Origin: Shewanella gaetbuli
GTDB taxonomy: Bacteria > Pseudomonadota > Gammaproteobacteria > Enterobacterales > Shewanellaceae
Length of the DNA: 64,000 bases
Assembly: GCF_023284065.1 (NCBI RefSeq)
Contig: NZ_JAKIKP010000007.1
Span: forward strand, 124,001 to 188,000
Direction: 5' to 3'
The translations under genes were made by a program, and so were the position numbers. This document shows, piece by piece, positions 25,701 through 35,895 of the stretch (position 1 is its first letter; the number at the start of each line of letters is the position of its first letter). The notes under the pieces are model-generated. The model searched no databases and had not been told where the DNA came from. It saw only the letters and a list, made by a program, of their open reading frames with translations.

Positions 25701-28700
25701 GCAAATAGTTTGCTGGATGTGGTGGTACATTGTTCATGACCACCGCCGAAATACCCGCGATGTCTACCCCCATTTCCATGGTTGTCGAACAATTGAGCAC
25801 ATTCACTTTGCCTTGTTCAAATAATTTTTCGTAACTCTTTAAACGCTCAGATGACTGCTGTGCTGAATGCTCTGCTGTGCGGTAATAAAATCCACCTTCA
25901 ACGGTCCTATCATTAATGTCAGTCCACAGGTTTCGAGAACGTAATAATTGAACATCTTCATTATCTGCTACTAGCCTTCTTATTTTATTCAAGCCAACTT
26001 GATAATCATCTTGTTTCGCAGAAAAACTCCAAGCAGCAGGAAACTTTACTTCTTCGCACATAAAGTTGCCTTGATTTAAATCCCTAGGCAGATATGGAGT
26101 AATCGCTCTGAAAGTAGTGTCTATAAGTTTGTTGGTAATTGGACAAATGTAAGCTTTTTCAACAAACGAAAAGGTCATTTTATTACGGTCTAAAAAGAAC
26201 TGATTGCCTTCATAGCTTAATATTGGTTGAAGCCCTTCAGTTAGTGCATCCCATGCGTCACGTAATATATTATTAATAATATCTTTATCTGTATTTTTTT
26301 CGGCATCTAGATTAAAAGCCAACACTAGCAACTTAGCGAGTCTGTTTAATTGATTACCTTTAATCTGTGGCCACTTTTTAACCCTATTTTCATCATCTTC
26401 ATTTGATAGAGGGTTCCTTAGTGTTTTGGTAGCAAAATTACTTCCAATCCAACTCTTCCAATCTTCATTGAGATTTATATAGCTATTTTCACGAATATAA
26501 AAATCAAGACATACTTTTAAATAATCACGCCACTCTTCAATCGTTCCTAGCCAGCTTGTAGGTAAACGGCATATTTTATCAAGGCCGAGATAGCCTATTT
26601 TAACCATGCCCTGGGTTTCTAGGCTGTTTTGACGTTTAGGACGACGGGCAAATTCACGAACAAGTAAAAGTTCTGCAAGTTTTCGTGGACCAGCTGAACC
26701 ATCAAACACTTCTGGATTGGCATATTTATTATATTGAAGCATTGCTTTGCTTAAGCTGCCATGAGAAATTAAACTGTCAATCATTTCAGACCAAGACAAC
26801 GTAATCAGGTTTAGTTTACTTGCCGTACCTGCCAATAATGATTCAGCAAATTCATTGAGTTCATTTGCTTTTTCATTAAGTCCCATCAAGGCCATTTGTT
26901 TCGCCAATGCAAAAAGATCTTCGGGTTTGGCATCTGCATTTGGCTTTTCTTGAATAGGTGCTTCTAATTGGGCTTTTTTCAAGATGTCTATGACCAATCC
27001 GCGTAACTTTGATCGTTCAGCTTCTTGTTGCATCCGAACAGCCATTCTGGCGGTACCTTGCCTGCTATCAGTAAAGGTGATTAATTTCCTACCTCGCCCA
27101 GGTAAAGATTGAGCACCTTCTCTATCACCTGGCTTCATTTCATGATCAGGGCAATACTCTAAAATTGTTGGTACAACGTTAGCTACATAAAATGGTGCAC
27201 CGAGAATACTACGCCGATATGGCAAGCTGCCATTAAAGCCTTTATGGCTGCAATTCGAACATATTGCTTGTGTTGTTTCATTATAAAAATAAGAAACAGA
27301 TTTTTGGCTGAGACTTGCTAGCTCACCAGTCTGCAGCTCTATATTAATTGATGTAAAACATCTATTATTATCTTTATCTAATTTATCTTGTTTACTAGAC
27401 AATATAATCTTTGAAATAGTCGTTGTGCTTTGTTTAGCTATATTAGTTTCGTCTTCATCATTGTTATTTTCAATTGTTAGTGAAAACTCATCACCTGCAT
27501 CTTGTTGCCATTGACATAAATTACCATTTTTGTCTGCACCTAATAAATGTGGCTCATTGCATTCATTACAAAATGCAATTTCTAATACTGGTGCTTTGCT
27601 ATCACAATCACAATTATTTTTGTGTTTAGTATAAACATAACCAAACGGCCAATTAGTTTTGAGTTCTGATGTCGCTTTTTTTGAGCAATTAGGATCAATA
27701 CAAGTAAATAAGCCACTAAGCATTCTTTGAAAATAATGCGCACGAACTTTTAAAAAGGCTTCTTTATTTGGCGCAGGTTTTGTAGCAGTTAACAAATCTA
27801 TCCATAATAATAAGGTTTGTTCATCAAAAGGCTTAGCACCTAATAGGTTAGTCACTTTTTGATTTATATCTTCTAATGTTTGGGGGACAGTTGAGTTAAC
27901 AAACACAGTGCGTATTGAGTTAGCTACTTTGGAACTGACTAAGGCATTAAATCTAGCTAGTGATACGTCCGGATTAAAATCTTCTTTCTTTACTGGGATT
28001 TCCGCTGGTATATCCATTAAATCTTGTAAAGTGGTCTGTTTTTCATTCACCTTTGGTAACTTCGGAATGACTCTTTGTCCACCTATAACCGTAATCTGCT
28101 CTTGACTAACACCTGCAAGCTCAGCTAAATATTTTTTAAGTTGATTTGCAGTATCTTTACCGGCAATAGTAGCCGATGTTGCCACAAATCTAACATCTTT
28201 GGCTTCAACACCGAAAGCAATAAGCACCCTGCGTAATTGTAATGCTAATTCTGCAGCTTGCGACCCTACATAAGTATGAGCTTCATCAAGAACAATCCAA
28301 CGGAGTGACTTTTGTCGTTTTGATTGTTCAATGATTGGGGAATCGACTTGACGAACCATCATATACTCAAGCATTGTGCCGTTTGTGACTAAAATCGGCG
28401 CAGGTTTTTCTCTCATTAACTCACGAGATAGCACTTGATTTGGTACCAAGTTTTGGGCAGATGAGACTTTAGCCTTGAAGTTCTCTGTATTACCGTTATA
28501 CAAACAAAAACGCATATTGTTACCAAAATGCTTGGTCCAAGAGTCAAGACGTTCTTTTTGCGAGTTAATCAGGGCATTTAAAGGGTATAAAAAAAGCGCT
28601 CTAACACCAACGAGTGGCTCATTTTTTTGTTTTATCTCTCGATGTAGATCTTCAATCACGGGTACCATAAAACATTCTGTTTTACCAGAGCCAGTGCCGC

Positions 28701-29064
28701 TAGTTACAACTATAGATTGAGGTTTATCACTCAAAAGCATTTGCCAACTTTTTAACTGATGAGTAAATGGAAAATACTCAGCATTGAAGCGATAACGGCC
28801 ATTATTTTTATGATCTAGTGCTTCTATAACTTCATTGGAAAGTAGTGAGCCTTCTAATTCTGAAACTCTTTTTTTTGCGGGTTCCCATCCAAAAGTGTGC
28901 TCAAATAAAGGTGAAGACAATAATGACTCACCTTTCCCGCTAGGTTGATTTAATAAGGTTTTTAAATGATTTCTTAAAGATGGGTTACTAATACCAAAAA
29001 CACTTAATGACGCTTCTTGTGCGCGCTCAGCTGCTTGTCTCGTTAATTGCGAAAAATATTCCAA
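22765..29064 (-). CDS. druE: DruE, giant helicase with DUF1998 domain (Druantia type III)
   Basis: With the TTG start at 29,064 the protein has 2,099 residues. This start has AGGGGAAGG 4 bases upstream and lies 10 bases after the druH stop; the open frame continues to 29,124 but would overlap druH. Superfamily 2 helicase motifs are clear: SGTGSGKTE at residues 122-130, LDEAH near 260, TSATI, and MEMGVDI with QRAGRAGR. A cysteine pair region (CVNCG, CCTHC) and a C-terminal DUF1998-type zinc domain (SGGAGFASSGAA, CDSLCASCLLD) follow. Size, domains and the partner upstream match Druantia type III. It should act on phage DNA; the mechanism is not settled. Confidence 0.9.
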   Translation of the reverse strand: MEYFSQLTRQAAERAQEASLSVFGISNPSLRNHLKTLLNQPSGKGESLLSSPLFEHTFGWEPAKKRVSELEGSLLSNEVIEALDHKNNGRYRFNAEYFPFTHQLKSWQMLLSDKPQSIVVTSGTGSGKTECFMVPVIEDLHREIKQKNEPLVGVRALFLYPLNALINSQKERLDSWTKHFGNNMRFCLYNGNTENFKAKVSSAQNLVPNQVLSRELMREKPAPILVTNGTMLEYMMVRQVDSPIIEQSKRQKSLRWIVLDEAHTYVGSQAAELALQLRRVLIAFGVEAKDVRFVATSATIAGKDTANQLKKYLAELAGVSQEQITVIGGQRVIPKLPKVNEKQTTLQDLMDIPAEIPVKKEDFNPDVSLARFNALVSSKVANSIRTVFVNSTVPQTLEDINQKVTNLLGAKPFDEQTLLLWIDLLTATKPAPNKEAFLKVRAHYFQRMLSGLFTCIDPNCSKKATSELKTNWPFGYVYTKHKNNCDCDSKAPVLEIAFCNECNEPHLLGADKNGNLCQWQQDAGDEFSLTIENNNDEDETNIAKQSTTTISKIILSSKQDKLDKDNNRCFTSINIELQTGELASLSQKSVSYFYNETTQAICSNCSHKGFNGSLPYRRSILGAPFYVANVVPTILEYCPDHEMKPGDREGAQSLPGRGRKLITFTDSRQGTARMAVRMQQEAERSKLRGLVIDILKKAQLEAPIQEKPNADAKPEDLFALAKQMALMGLNEKANELNEFAESLLAGTASKLNLITLSWSEMIDSLISHGSLSKAMLQYNKYANPEVFDGSAGPRKLAELLLVREFARRPKRQNSLETQGMVKIGYLGLDKICRLPTSWLGTIEEWRDYLKVCLDFYIRENSYINLNEDWKSWIGSNFATKTLRNPLSNEDDENRVKKWPQIKGNQLNRLAKLLVLAFNLDAEKNTDKDIINNILRDAWDALTEGLQPILSYEGNQFFLDRNKMTFSFVEKAYICPITNKLIDTTFRAITPYLPRDLNQGNFMCEEVKFPAAWSFSAKQDDYQVGLNKIRRLVADNEDVQLLRSRNLWTDINDRTVEGGFYYRTAEHSAQQSSERLKSYEKLFEQGKVNVLNCSTTMEMGVDIAGISAVVMNNVPPHPANYLQRAGRAGRSKESRALAFTLCKSNPHDTQVFNNPTWPFTALISAPIVSLNSARLTQRHVNAFLLGTFLTHEVGQTEKEKTSLNLSWFYEGENLSICDLFKANISGHIHLFEKDISRLVKGTVLEGRSIQSLVDETVNSIEELQTTWLKDLRRVEKELSTTQKDSPYAFRLGMELQRHRREYLLRELAAKAFLPGYGFPTDIVNLDNYNIEDFMRDQKGRNKKSEEREDNISRLRGLPSRNLAIAIREYAPGAEMVIDGRVFKSAGVSLNWQNIAVADAKDAQKFDLAWRCVNCGQTGYTTEIQTSESNLCCTHCEHSIKIEDKLKVLQPTGFVTDFYASPTNNISTQHYIPVQPAWVSVKSPTHPLPNPKLGFMRYGADGTVFNYSAGEHGKGYAICLSCGRAESLTALGEFPATLTPEKPHKPIRGSKKDKTDGRHHDCEGSAHIHKDIYLGCRTKTDVLEIVLCHPKTGEYLNDTGPNTENRIIALTLAVATRNALAASLGILNNEMGYSIKPTLINTQPVLAIQVYDTISGGAGFASSGAAMIASVLSRAYDTLHCKDECDSLCASCLLDADTRHDVNNLNRLLALEWLTKDFSLSLAIPLPMQLLNQSQHASQSAFEEIHLALNNQAKTISLFLSDDLNEWDLAASTFRRKLKQYDNFNDDLSINIVIPTDVHLASFDQGVIDDLLQLHAKGFKLFQGNPKVSAINGDSGQILVQVQNRVGVFTVASNDTTIANPDQNWLQLNDDSYLIKSNQHPPVYIEQIDTTVWQKNSEVTQIAVELTKECNGLLTDFGYHFWQALKDKNEVFKQALESQNIESIQYSDRYLQNPWSMVMLGELLKPFATVSPRVDIFTLYNRKDKTGSQVEHDWDDQQEMRDLFEHWFKLGLKMPINLDITTYRGNIPHRRELTLSFTSGLRFSIRFDQGLGYWKHDLNYHNAKFQFFDVQDQLIQLTKIYETVNVKNSFDWSTDIYIKQQ

Positions 29065-29074
29065 TGTCCTTCCC

Positions 29075-32000
29075 CTAACCCAAATCAGAAAATTTAATGA
29101 CATGATATGCATACATAGTAGCAAACCAGTTGGGATCGAAATCCCGCACTTTTTTCAACTTAAAAATAGCATTCGCTGAGTCATCATAAACATCATTAAG
29201 TCTGGCTTTTCCACTAGATACAGCAGCTAAAAAAATTGGTAAATAAATAACTGAATTTTGAAAACTATGTAAGCTATCAATGTCAATTTGCTCTAGTGAG
29301 TTTTTTTCATACCATCTTTTTAACTCGTAACCATCAGTGTCTGGCCATAGCTCATCCTCACTATGATCGCGTAATAAATCTTGTAACCAATGATCTGCAG
29401 CTTGGTCCATTATAGATTTTGGTAGCTTAAGTTTTGGATCAACCTTCTTTGTCATAAAATAATTTATTAATTCATCATTAAAACCCGGTATATGCTGCAA
29501 AATAGCTTCATACCAAGGTTTAGCGATCATTTCTATATATTGTTTATCGACACCTTTATATTCCAACCAATCAAGCACTTGTTGATATGTTTCGACAAAC
29601 ATATTTGGTGGTGTAACTTGCCATAAGACGGGAAACTCAGATTCTATACGCGCCATAAATTGAGGGTTCGCTTCAAAACGATAGAAACATAGTAATAATG
29701 CTTTAGGTTTTGCAACAATTTCACGCCACACTTGAAATGTTGTTAAGGGTAAGTTTGGAAAATTGTTATAGAGTTTTAGCAGGTATTCCCAACCACTATG
29801 TTGTAGATTTTCAGTCATTCGCTCAATGACACCTGAAATTATCTGTGGATTAAATCTAGGGTGGTATGCTTGAACAGCCCGATTAAGAGAATTAACATTA
29901 TCATTTAATTCATCATGTTCAATCATGTTAACAATGTGACTATCTTCATGTCCTATGAGTAGTTTGGCTCTAAAATTTATACGACTCTCAGTACTTGGAA
30001 CAATTAACCATGGGCCTTCGCTTTTAGCAACTTGAGGAAATAAATAATGACCTGTAGGCACTCCTTCGCTAACAAAAGGTTTTAGCTCAGTAGGAGTTCT
30101 CTCAGGGTTACTCATTTGCATTAACAACAACTTAGCACCTTCAACATCACTTAGTTGTTGTGAGGATACTTTAATATAACGCTTATCCTCAGTTTCATGT
30201 ATGCGGCTACTGTAACGATTAACTCTATATTGTAAGTTCCCAGTTAAACTAGATATATTTATAGTCACTTGAGTGTCTAAATCAGGTACTAATGACAATA
30301 ATTCGTTAATTTCATCTTTAAAGCTATATAAACTAACTATTACAGGTTTATCTTCTACATGAAACTTATGTCTAAAAAGTGGAGGACAACGTCCTTGATT
30401 GTCTAAAACAATCTCTATTTCAAAATTTGCAGCACATTCTGCTGATGCAAATAAATGTAAACGACTACCTAATAAATCATCTATTGATAAATATTTTTGC
30501 AGTTCTTTGCCACCTCGGTCAAATACAAATGCTCCCTGCCTTGGGTAAGGCAACTTAATAGATATAGGGGTGGCCATTAAGTTAGGTGTAATTTTTAAAA
30601 TTAAATCTGCAGGCGGAATACCATCACAATTCAATAACAAACAAACACCATCATTAGTATCCTTTTTAACAAATGAAACTCCCGGTGTTTCAAGGCTATA
30701 GATCATTTTATCATTTGTTTGAATATAGATTTCTCCACAGCCTAATTCAACTCCCGATTTTGTAGATATTTTTACACCTGGTGGCAATAGTCCAATTTTT
30801 TTTCTAAATAATGTTTCACCGTTTTTATTTTTCAAAGAAAAAGTTTGCTTGCCATAACGTTCATGTAGCATAATCTCAGACTTCGACTTACCACCAATAT
30901 ATTCAGATAACTCCATTTCTTCAGCTAATTCACTGTTAACATAACGGTACTTAGGTACACCTAAATATGTCGCACTTGGTTCTGTGTCATACGACAGCAT
31001 TTCACCAAATAGATTAATTTGAATATCTGTCGACACGGGACTTACTGATTTGATCCGATACTTATCATCTTCTACCGTGATAACCATTTCGCCTTTTAAC
31101 AGAAGAAAGTTTGGTTTTTCACTATGTATACTGTGAGACCAGTTTGTAATTTCGCCATTAATGAGACTATAGTTACAAGATTGTGGGACTATTAAATACA
31201 ACTCATCTTTGTGGCTAAAAGTTGCTTGGCCAGCATATTTTAATTCACCATCTTTTTTAACGAAGCCTACTGGGATTTCATTTAGAAACACGCACGTATT
31301 ATCTAAATTCCATCGAGTTATCTCTCTTCCACCTTGTCTTGCTACAACTGACAATTGCTTTTCAGGGGATGTACGCAATACCTTAACAGCACGATTTCTG
31401 ATTTTAACTAACGCTTGTTCTCCTGTAGCATTAATATAAGAGACACCTAGATGGTAAATATCTAGAGAAGATTCAGCTAAAAACAATTCTATTCGGCTTG
31501 ATTTTAATGTATGCAGTGGAATATTTAAGACAAACTCATTCGGTAATAACAGTTTAGACTTAATAGAAAGATCACTTTCATTAAGATAATGCTCAACAAT
31601 AAGCTTCTTATTTAATTGCCGACGCTTATTACCTTCACGGCTAGCTTGTTGTAACCATGAATTAACTATGTTTGTTCCAATAGCAGTATCTAATGGGATG
31701 GGGAAATCATCACGCCATTTAGGTGCAACACTATCTAAATAACTTGCAGGATCGGTTTTATTTTCTAATCCAAACAATTCTACAAGTCTCATTAATTTCT
31801 CTGCCATCAATGTGATTAATTGAATTGATTCAGGTTCTTTGAATGCTTGTGGCAATATTTGAACATTTAAAGTTACTAATTTTTCTGTTGACTCACCAAG
31901 CAGCTTTGCCATTGTGACATTTTTTAAAATACGCTGAAGTGCAACACCGAATTTATTATCATTATTACTGAGTAATTTAAAGGGTAGCCCTCCCTCAGAA

Positions 32001-32392
32001 AAAAGTGTGCCCAAAAAATTACGTCGTTCAGTATAAGTTTTAATTGGTCGTAACCAATATGATTCAATACCCTTTATAATTGACCGTTCAATTTGAGATG
32101 GTGTTAATTCTTGACCCAATTCATGCCAAATCCCATGCCAGCTCCAACCATCACTGTTTTCATATTGTCGCTGGTACCACAATGAACAAAATAAACAAAA
32201 TGATGCAGACCAGCAAAGGCTATTGTATCCATAAAGTGAATTGTCTTTGTATTGAATAACTATAGTTCGTAAAGTTTGGTAGTCAGATTCCGTGGCCTGA
32301 TATTCATATAAAGGTTTACCTGATGGCTTAAGTAATCCTCTATCTTTCAAAAATTCACTCAACCATTGAGAAGGATTTATTGATTTCAGCAT
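29075..32392 (-). CDS. druH: DruH-like protein (Druantia type III)
   Basis: The 1,105-residue protein has no catalytic motif I can name. It is the size and the immediate upstream neighbour expected of DruH, the second protein of Druantia type III (also described as the STY4851/ECs_5259 family). The N-terminal 250 residues are helical, the centre (about 300-700) is beta-rich, and the C-terminus is helical with many Trp and Tyr. Its ATG is 2 bases after the hsdR stop, and its ribosome site AGGAG lies inside the last codons of hsdR, so hsdR and druH are translationally coupled. Confidence 0.82.
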   Translation of the reverse strand: MLKSINPSQWLSEFLKDRGLLKPSGKPLYEYQATESDYQTLRTIVIQYKDNSLYGYNSLCWSASFCLFCSLWYQRQYENSDGWSWHGIWHELGQELTPSQIERSIIKGIESYWLRPIKTYTERRNFLGTLFSEGGLPFKLLSNNDNKFGVALQRILKNVTMAKLLGESTEKLVTLNVQILPQAFKEPESIQLITLMAEKLMRLVELFGLENKTDPASYLDSVAPKWRDDFPIPLDTAIGTNIVNSWLQQASREGNKRRQLNKKLIVEHYLNESDLSIKSKLLLPNEFVLNIPLHTLKSSRIELFLAESSLDIYHLGVSYINATGEQALVKIRNRAVKVLRTSPEKQLSVVARQGGREITRWNLDNTCVFLNEIPVGFVKKDGELKYAGQATFSHKDELYLIVPQSCNYSLINGEITNWSHSIHSEKPNFLLLKGEMVITVEDDKYRIKSVSPVSTDIQINLFGEMLSYDTEPSATYLGVPKYRYVNSELAEEMELSEYIGGKSKSEIMLHERYGKQTFSLKNKNGETLFRKKIGLLPPGVKISTKSGVELGCGEIYIQTNDKMIYSLETPGVSFVKKDTNDGVCLLLNCDGIPPADLILKITPNLMATPISIKLPYPRQGAFVFDRGGKELQKYLSIDDLLGSRLHLFASAECAANFEIEIVLDNQGRCPPLFRHKFHVEDKPVIVSLYSFKDEINELLSLVPDLDTQVTINISSLTGNLQYRVNRYSSRIHETEDKRYIKVSSQQLSDVEGAKLLLMQMSNPERTPTELKPFVSEGVPTGHYLFPQVAKSEGPWLIVPSTESRINFRAKLLIGHEDSHIVNMIEHDELNDNVNSLNRAVQAYHPRFNPQIISGVIERMTENLQHSGWEYLLKLYNNFPNLPLTTFQVWREIVAKPKALLLCFYRFEANPQFMARIESEFPVLWQVTPPNMFVETYQQVLDWLEYKGVDKQYIEMIAKPWYEAILQHIPGFNDELINYFMTKKVDPKLKLPKSIMDQAADHWLQDLLRDHSEDELWPDTDGYELKRWYEKNSLEQIDIDSLHSFQNSVIYLPIFLAAVSSGKARLNDVYDDSANAIFKLKKVRDFDPNWFATMYAYHVIKFSDLG

Positions 32393-32394
32393 AA

Positions 32395-35300
32395 TTATAA
32401 AACTCCTGTAAAATAAGTGCTCTTGTTCGAGTGATCAGCTATCTGTTTCTCAATAGTATTTTCCCTATGTCCTAAACATACATCAAACTGAGTAATAAAG
32501 GTTTGAATCACATCGGCTTGTTGTTCGCTAAATACACCATCTAACCCCATATCATGTACTTGTGTGAATGGCGCATCGTAAAGCTGTGAAATTTGTATCG
32601 ACCCATAGCGGATTAAATGATTTTGCAACATGCCAATAAAGCGCTGTTGCTTGGCATTCATATGGGTATGGGTTTGTTGAACAAACGCCGTAAACTTAGC
32701 CTCAATATCTTGTTTATCCATACCCACAATGGTGCGTAAAATTTTGTCTAATGTGGCGGTTGACTCAGGGAAGAATTCTTTTAGGGTATTTAAGTCTACG
32801 CTTGGATTTTGAGTATGCACAAGCGAGTTTAGCTTGGCTAAATCATCCGCTGTCACTGGCTCGCCTTTGCGTATTTTTTGCAAAACTTGGTCGGTTGCAA
32901 ATAAAGGGGTTAATGTTTTTTCAACCTCTTGACGAAATATTTGATAATCGATAGACACAATTTTTGTGGGTCGCTCGGTTTCTTGTATTTCACCGTCTGT
33001 TATGTCGATAACATATTCTGGCGACAAAGGCTGAGCTGTCTTGTCGCGCAAGTGAATAATACTTCGAAGAGCTAAACGACTTTGTTCGAGTGACTCAAAG
33101 GTTAACGATGCCCAGTATTGATCTGTTTGAATATCGGCAATGTGTTTTGCTTTGGCGCGCACTTCGTTTAAATGCATTTGTAATGACTCAATTTTTGTCA
33201 TTACATTTTGTTTTGCTGCATCAATTTGATTCGGGTCGGTAAACAGTAGGGTTTGAATGATAGCGATTTCATTATCAAACTTATAAGCTTCAGATTGTCC
33301 CATAATGTTACGCCACTGCATAAGCGGTGCGATGTGCTCAAATAAATTGGCTTTGGTTTGCGGAGCAAATTGATTCAAGGTTTTTTCATCTTTACAAGAC
33401 TCAACCACTTGCCAGCTGTCTCGCACCGCAATGGTGTTCATATCTAGGGTGTTTATGTCTTGATGAATAAGTTTTATCACCGCATCAAAGGTGTCCATGT
33501 TAGCCTTTTTTAATGCGATATCTGCAAGTTGTAAACGGCTTTCAAACAGTTTTTGAGTGAGCGACTTTGCTTGCTTTACATCCTCTTCACTGGGGTCCAT
33601 GTCGAAGTATTCAAAGTTTTCCCAGTGGTCAAATATTAAAAAATGCGTTTTGTGTTTGCCTTTGCCGTAAAGGTCTTCGCATAGGCGTGTGCCACGTCCA
33701 ATCATCTGCCAAAACTTTACTTTTGACTTGATGGGTTTAGCAAATACCAAGTTAACGCATTCTGGTACGTCGATGCCTGTGTCTAGCATATCGACAGATA
33801 TTGCAATGCGAACACTGTTGATCTCGGTTGATTTAAAGTCGTCGATTAACTCTTCTGCGCGCTCATATTTAGAGTGAATAACGCGGCAAAAATTACTGCC
33901 TAACTGGGGATACATTTCAGAAAATAGCTGCGCCATGAGTTCGGCATGGGCAATATTACGGGCAAATACGATGGTTTTGCCCGGTAATTGACCATCACTA
34001 TCACGCAAGCCTTTTTCCATTAAATTACGCAAAATTAAACGGTTGGTGCCTTTGTTTTTTACCGCTTCATCGACTTGTTTCGCGTCAAAATTTAACTCAT
34101 TTGGGTCAATCCCTTGGTCTTCAAGTTGTGCGATTTGTTCATCGGTCAGGTTATCTTTGGTAATACCTTCGCGTAAAAACTTAGTGGTAAAACTAACAAT
34201 TTTATAGGGGACTAAGTTACCTTGTTCAATTGCTGTTTCTAATGGGTAATTAGCGGTAGGTAACTTGAAGTCACAACCAAATAATTGGCATGTTGAACGA
34301 GAGACCATTTCAACCGGCGTTGCGGTTAACCCAACCTCTAATGCGTCGAAGTATTTAAAAATATCACCGTAAATATTGTAAATAGAACGGTGCGATTCAT
34401 CGGCGACAATAAGGTCAAAGTAGCCGACGTCATATTTTTGGTAAATGCTCATCATGCCGGGATAAGTGGCAATGAACACCCGTGAGTTAGTGGCGAGTTC
34501 TTTTTTGGTTTTACCGACGATGTAAATTGGCTCATTGGTAAATTCATTGAAGGCATTACCCGCTTGTTTACGGAGTTCTTTACGGTCACATAAAAATAGC
34601 ACGCGTTTTGCCCAGCCAGCATCGAGCAACCGTTTAGCCAGTGCAATTGATACCCGTGTTTTACCTGTGCCCGTAGCTTGAACAATCAATGCTTTGCGAT
34701 GTTTGTCAGCAAAGCGCTCACATACTCGGGTAATGGTTTCCATTTGATATAACCGTCCTGCGACGCTGATATCAATCGGTGTTTGGTTTAAATCTTTTTT
34801 AAGGGTCCGCTGTTTGATGAGGTATTGCAGCGAGTCTTTTGAGTAATAGCCGTAAAGCTTACGACTGTTGTAGCCTTGGGCATCATCTAAAATGCGAATA
34901 TCGTAGCCGTTAGAATAAAATATCACCGGACGTTGCTGATACTGCTTGTGTAAGGCATCGGCATAGAGTTTGGCTTGCTGGCGGCCTTTTTCGACGGATT
35001 CTCGCGTGCGCTTGGCTTCGATTACCGCTAATGGTTTACCATCGTCATCCCATAGCACGTAATCTACAAAGCCAAAGCCTGTTGCGGTTGGTTGATCGGA
35101 TACTTGAACTTCTTTACCAACCTCTTCGGTGCTTGATTCATCAAGGGATACTTTCCAGCCAGCGGCACGTAAATCTAAATCAATAATGCGAGCACGGGTT
35201 TCGGCTTCGTTAAAGTTAAAGCTTGACGTGATTTGTTTATTACGACCCTGCACTTGGGTTACTTTTGCTTGATTGATGGTTTGCTTAAGCTTTTTTGCTT

Positions 35301-35865
35301 CTAGCTGGGCTTGCTTTTGTGCTTGCTCAGCGGCGACTAATTCTTCAAGGGCTTTTTTAAGTCGAGCTTCATGTTGGCTTAGCTGTAACGCAAGTTGCTT
35401 ATTCTTCTTGGCAAATTCAGCATCACTTTGATCGACAGGCTGCTTTTGCGACGGCAGCTTAAATTCAGGGCAGTCGGCTTGCTTACCATTGCCATATGCC
35501 ATAAACAGATAACAAGCGACATAGTAGCTCTCTTTTAAAATCCAAATGGCTTGTTGTTGGTCAACCCGGCCCTCATGTGCGGCTTGGTTACCACTTTTGC
35601 GAATAGCATGCAGTTTGTCGGTAATTAAACTAGGGACTACGCTGGTGAAATCGTCGGAGGTGAGTTTGTCATAAATATTGGAATTGGGAAAAACAGGTAA
35701 TTGCAGTTCTTTATATAAAAAGCCAACGACTTGTTCAGCAAAGCAACGCAGCTTTACCAATGAACTTTGAGGGTCGGTTATCGCATATTCTTCAGCAAAT
35801 GCAGCTAATTGATGGAGCTGTGGCCACTTTGTTTGAATATGTTCAAAATTCATTGATTGCTTCAT
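32395..35865 (-). CDS. hsdR: Type I restriction enzyme motor and nuclease subunit HsdR
   Basis: The 1,156-residue protein opens with a DUF4145-like helical domain (about 1-130) and a coiled stretch rich in Gln and Lys. The PD-(D/E)xK nuclease core follows near 260-310 (GFVDYVLWDDDG, then AVIEAKR). The helicase motor has QATGTGKTR near 395 and ADESH, plus GRGTRL. It pumps DNA and cuts far from the HsdS target. It is the first gene after the sigma-54 promoter, and hsdM/hsdS lie about 10 kb away beyond druH and druE. A second ATG 12 bases in (MNFEH) is a possible start. Confidence 0.94.
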   Translation of the reverse strand: MKQSMNFEHIQTKWPQLHQLAAFAEEYAITDPQSSLVKLRCFAEQVVGFLYKELQLPVFPNSNIYDKLTSDDFTSVVPSLITDKLHAIRKSGNQAAHEGRVDQQQAIWILKESYYVACYLFMAYGNGKQADCPEFKLPSQKQPVDQSDAEFAKKNKQLALQLSQHEARLKKALEELVAAEQAQKQAQLEAKKLKQTINQAKVTQVQGRNKQITSSFNFNEAETRARIIDLDLRAAGWKVSLDESSTEEVGKEVQVSDQPTATGFGFVDYVLWDDDGKPLAVIEAKRTRESVEKGRQQAKLYADALHKQYQQRPVIFYSNGYDIRILDDAQGYNSRKLYGYYSKDSLQYLIKQRTLKKDLNQTPIDISVAGRLYQMETITRVCERFADKHRKALIVQATGTGKTRVSIALAKRLLDAGWAKRVLFLCDRKELRKQAGNAFNEFTNEPIYIVGKTKKELATNSRVFIATYPGMMSIYQKYDVGYFDLIVADESHRSIYNIYGDIFKYFDALEVGLTATPVEMVSRSTCQLFGCDFKLPTANYPLETAIEQGNLVPYKIVSFTTKFLREGITKDNLTDEQIAQLEDQGIDPNELNFDAKQVDEAVKNKGTNRLILRNLMEKGLRDSDGQLPGKTIVFARNIAHAELMAQLFSEMYPQLGSNFCRVIHSKYERAEELIDDFKSTEINSVRIAISVDMLDTGIDVPECVNLVFAKPIKSKVKFWQMIGRGTRLCEDLYGKGKHKTHFLIFDHWENFEYFDMDPSEEDVKQAKSLTQKLFESRLQLADIALKKANMDTFDAVIKLIHQDINTLDMNTIAVRDSWQVVESCKDEKTLNQFAPQTKANLFEHIAPLMQWRNIMGQSEAYKFDNEIAIIQTLLFTDPNQIDAAKQNVMTKIESLQMHLNEVRAKAKHIADIQTDQYWASLTFESLEQSRLALRSIIHLRDKTAQPLSPEYVIDITDGEIQETERPTKIVSIDYQIFRQEVEKTLTPLFATDQVLQKIRKGEPVTADDLAKLNSLVHTQNPSVDLNTLKEFFPESTATLDKILRTIVGMDKQDIEAKFTAFVQQTHTHMNAKQQRFIGMLQNHLIRYGSIQISQLYDAPFTQVHDMGLDGVFSEQQADVIQTFITQFDVCLGHRENTIEKQIADHSNKSTYFTGVL

Positions 35866-35895
35866 TCCGAGTAAATTCCTTATATTTCTTACATG

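Noticed and set aside
29065..29124. Longer druE start at 29,124
   Set aside because: It would overlap druH by 50 bases and lacks a ribosome site, while the TTG at 29,064 has AGGGGAAGG in the right place.
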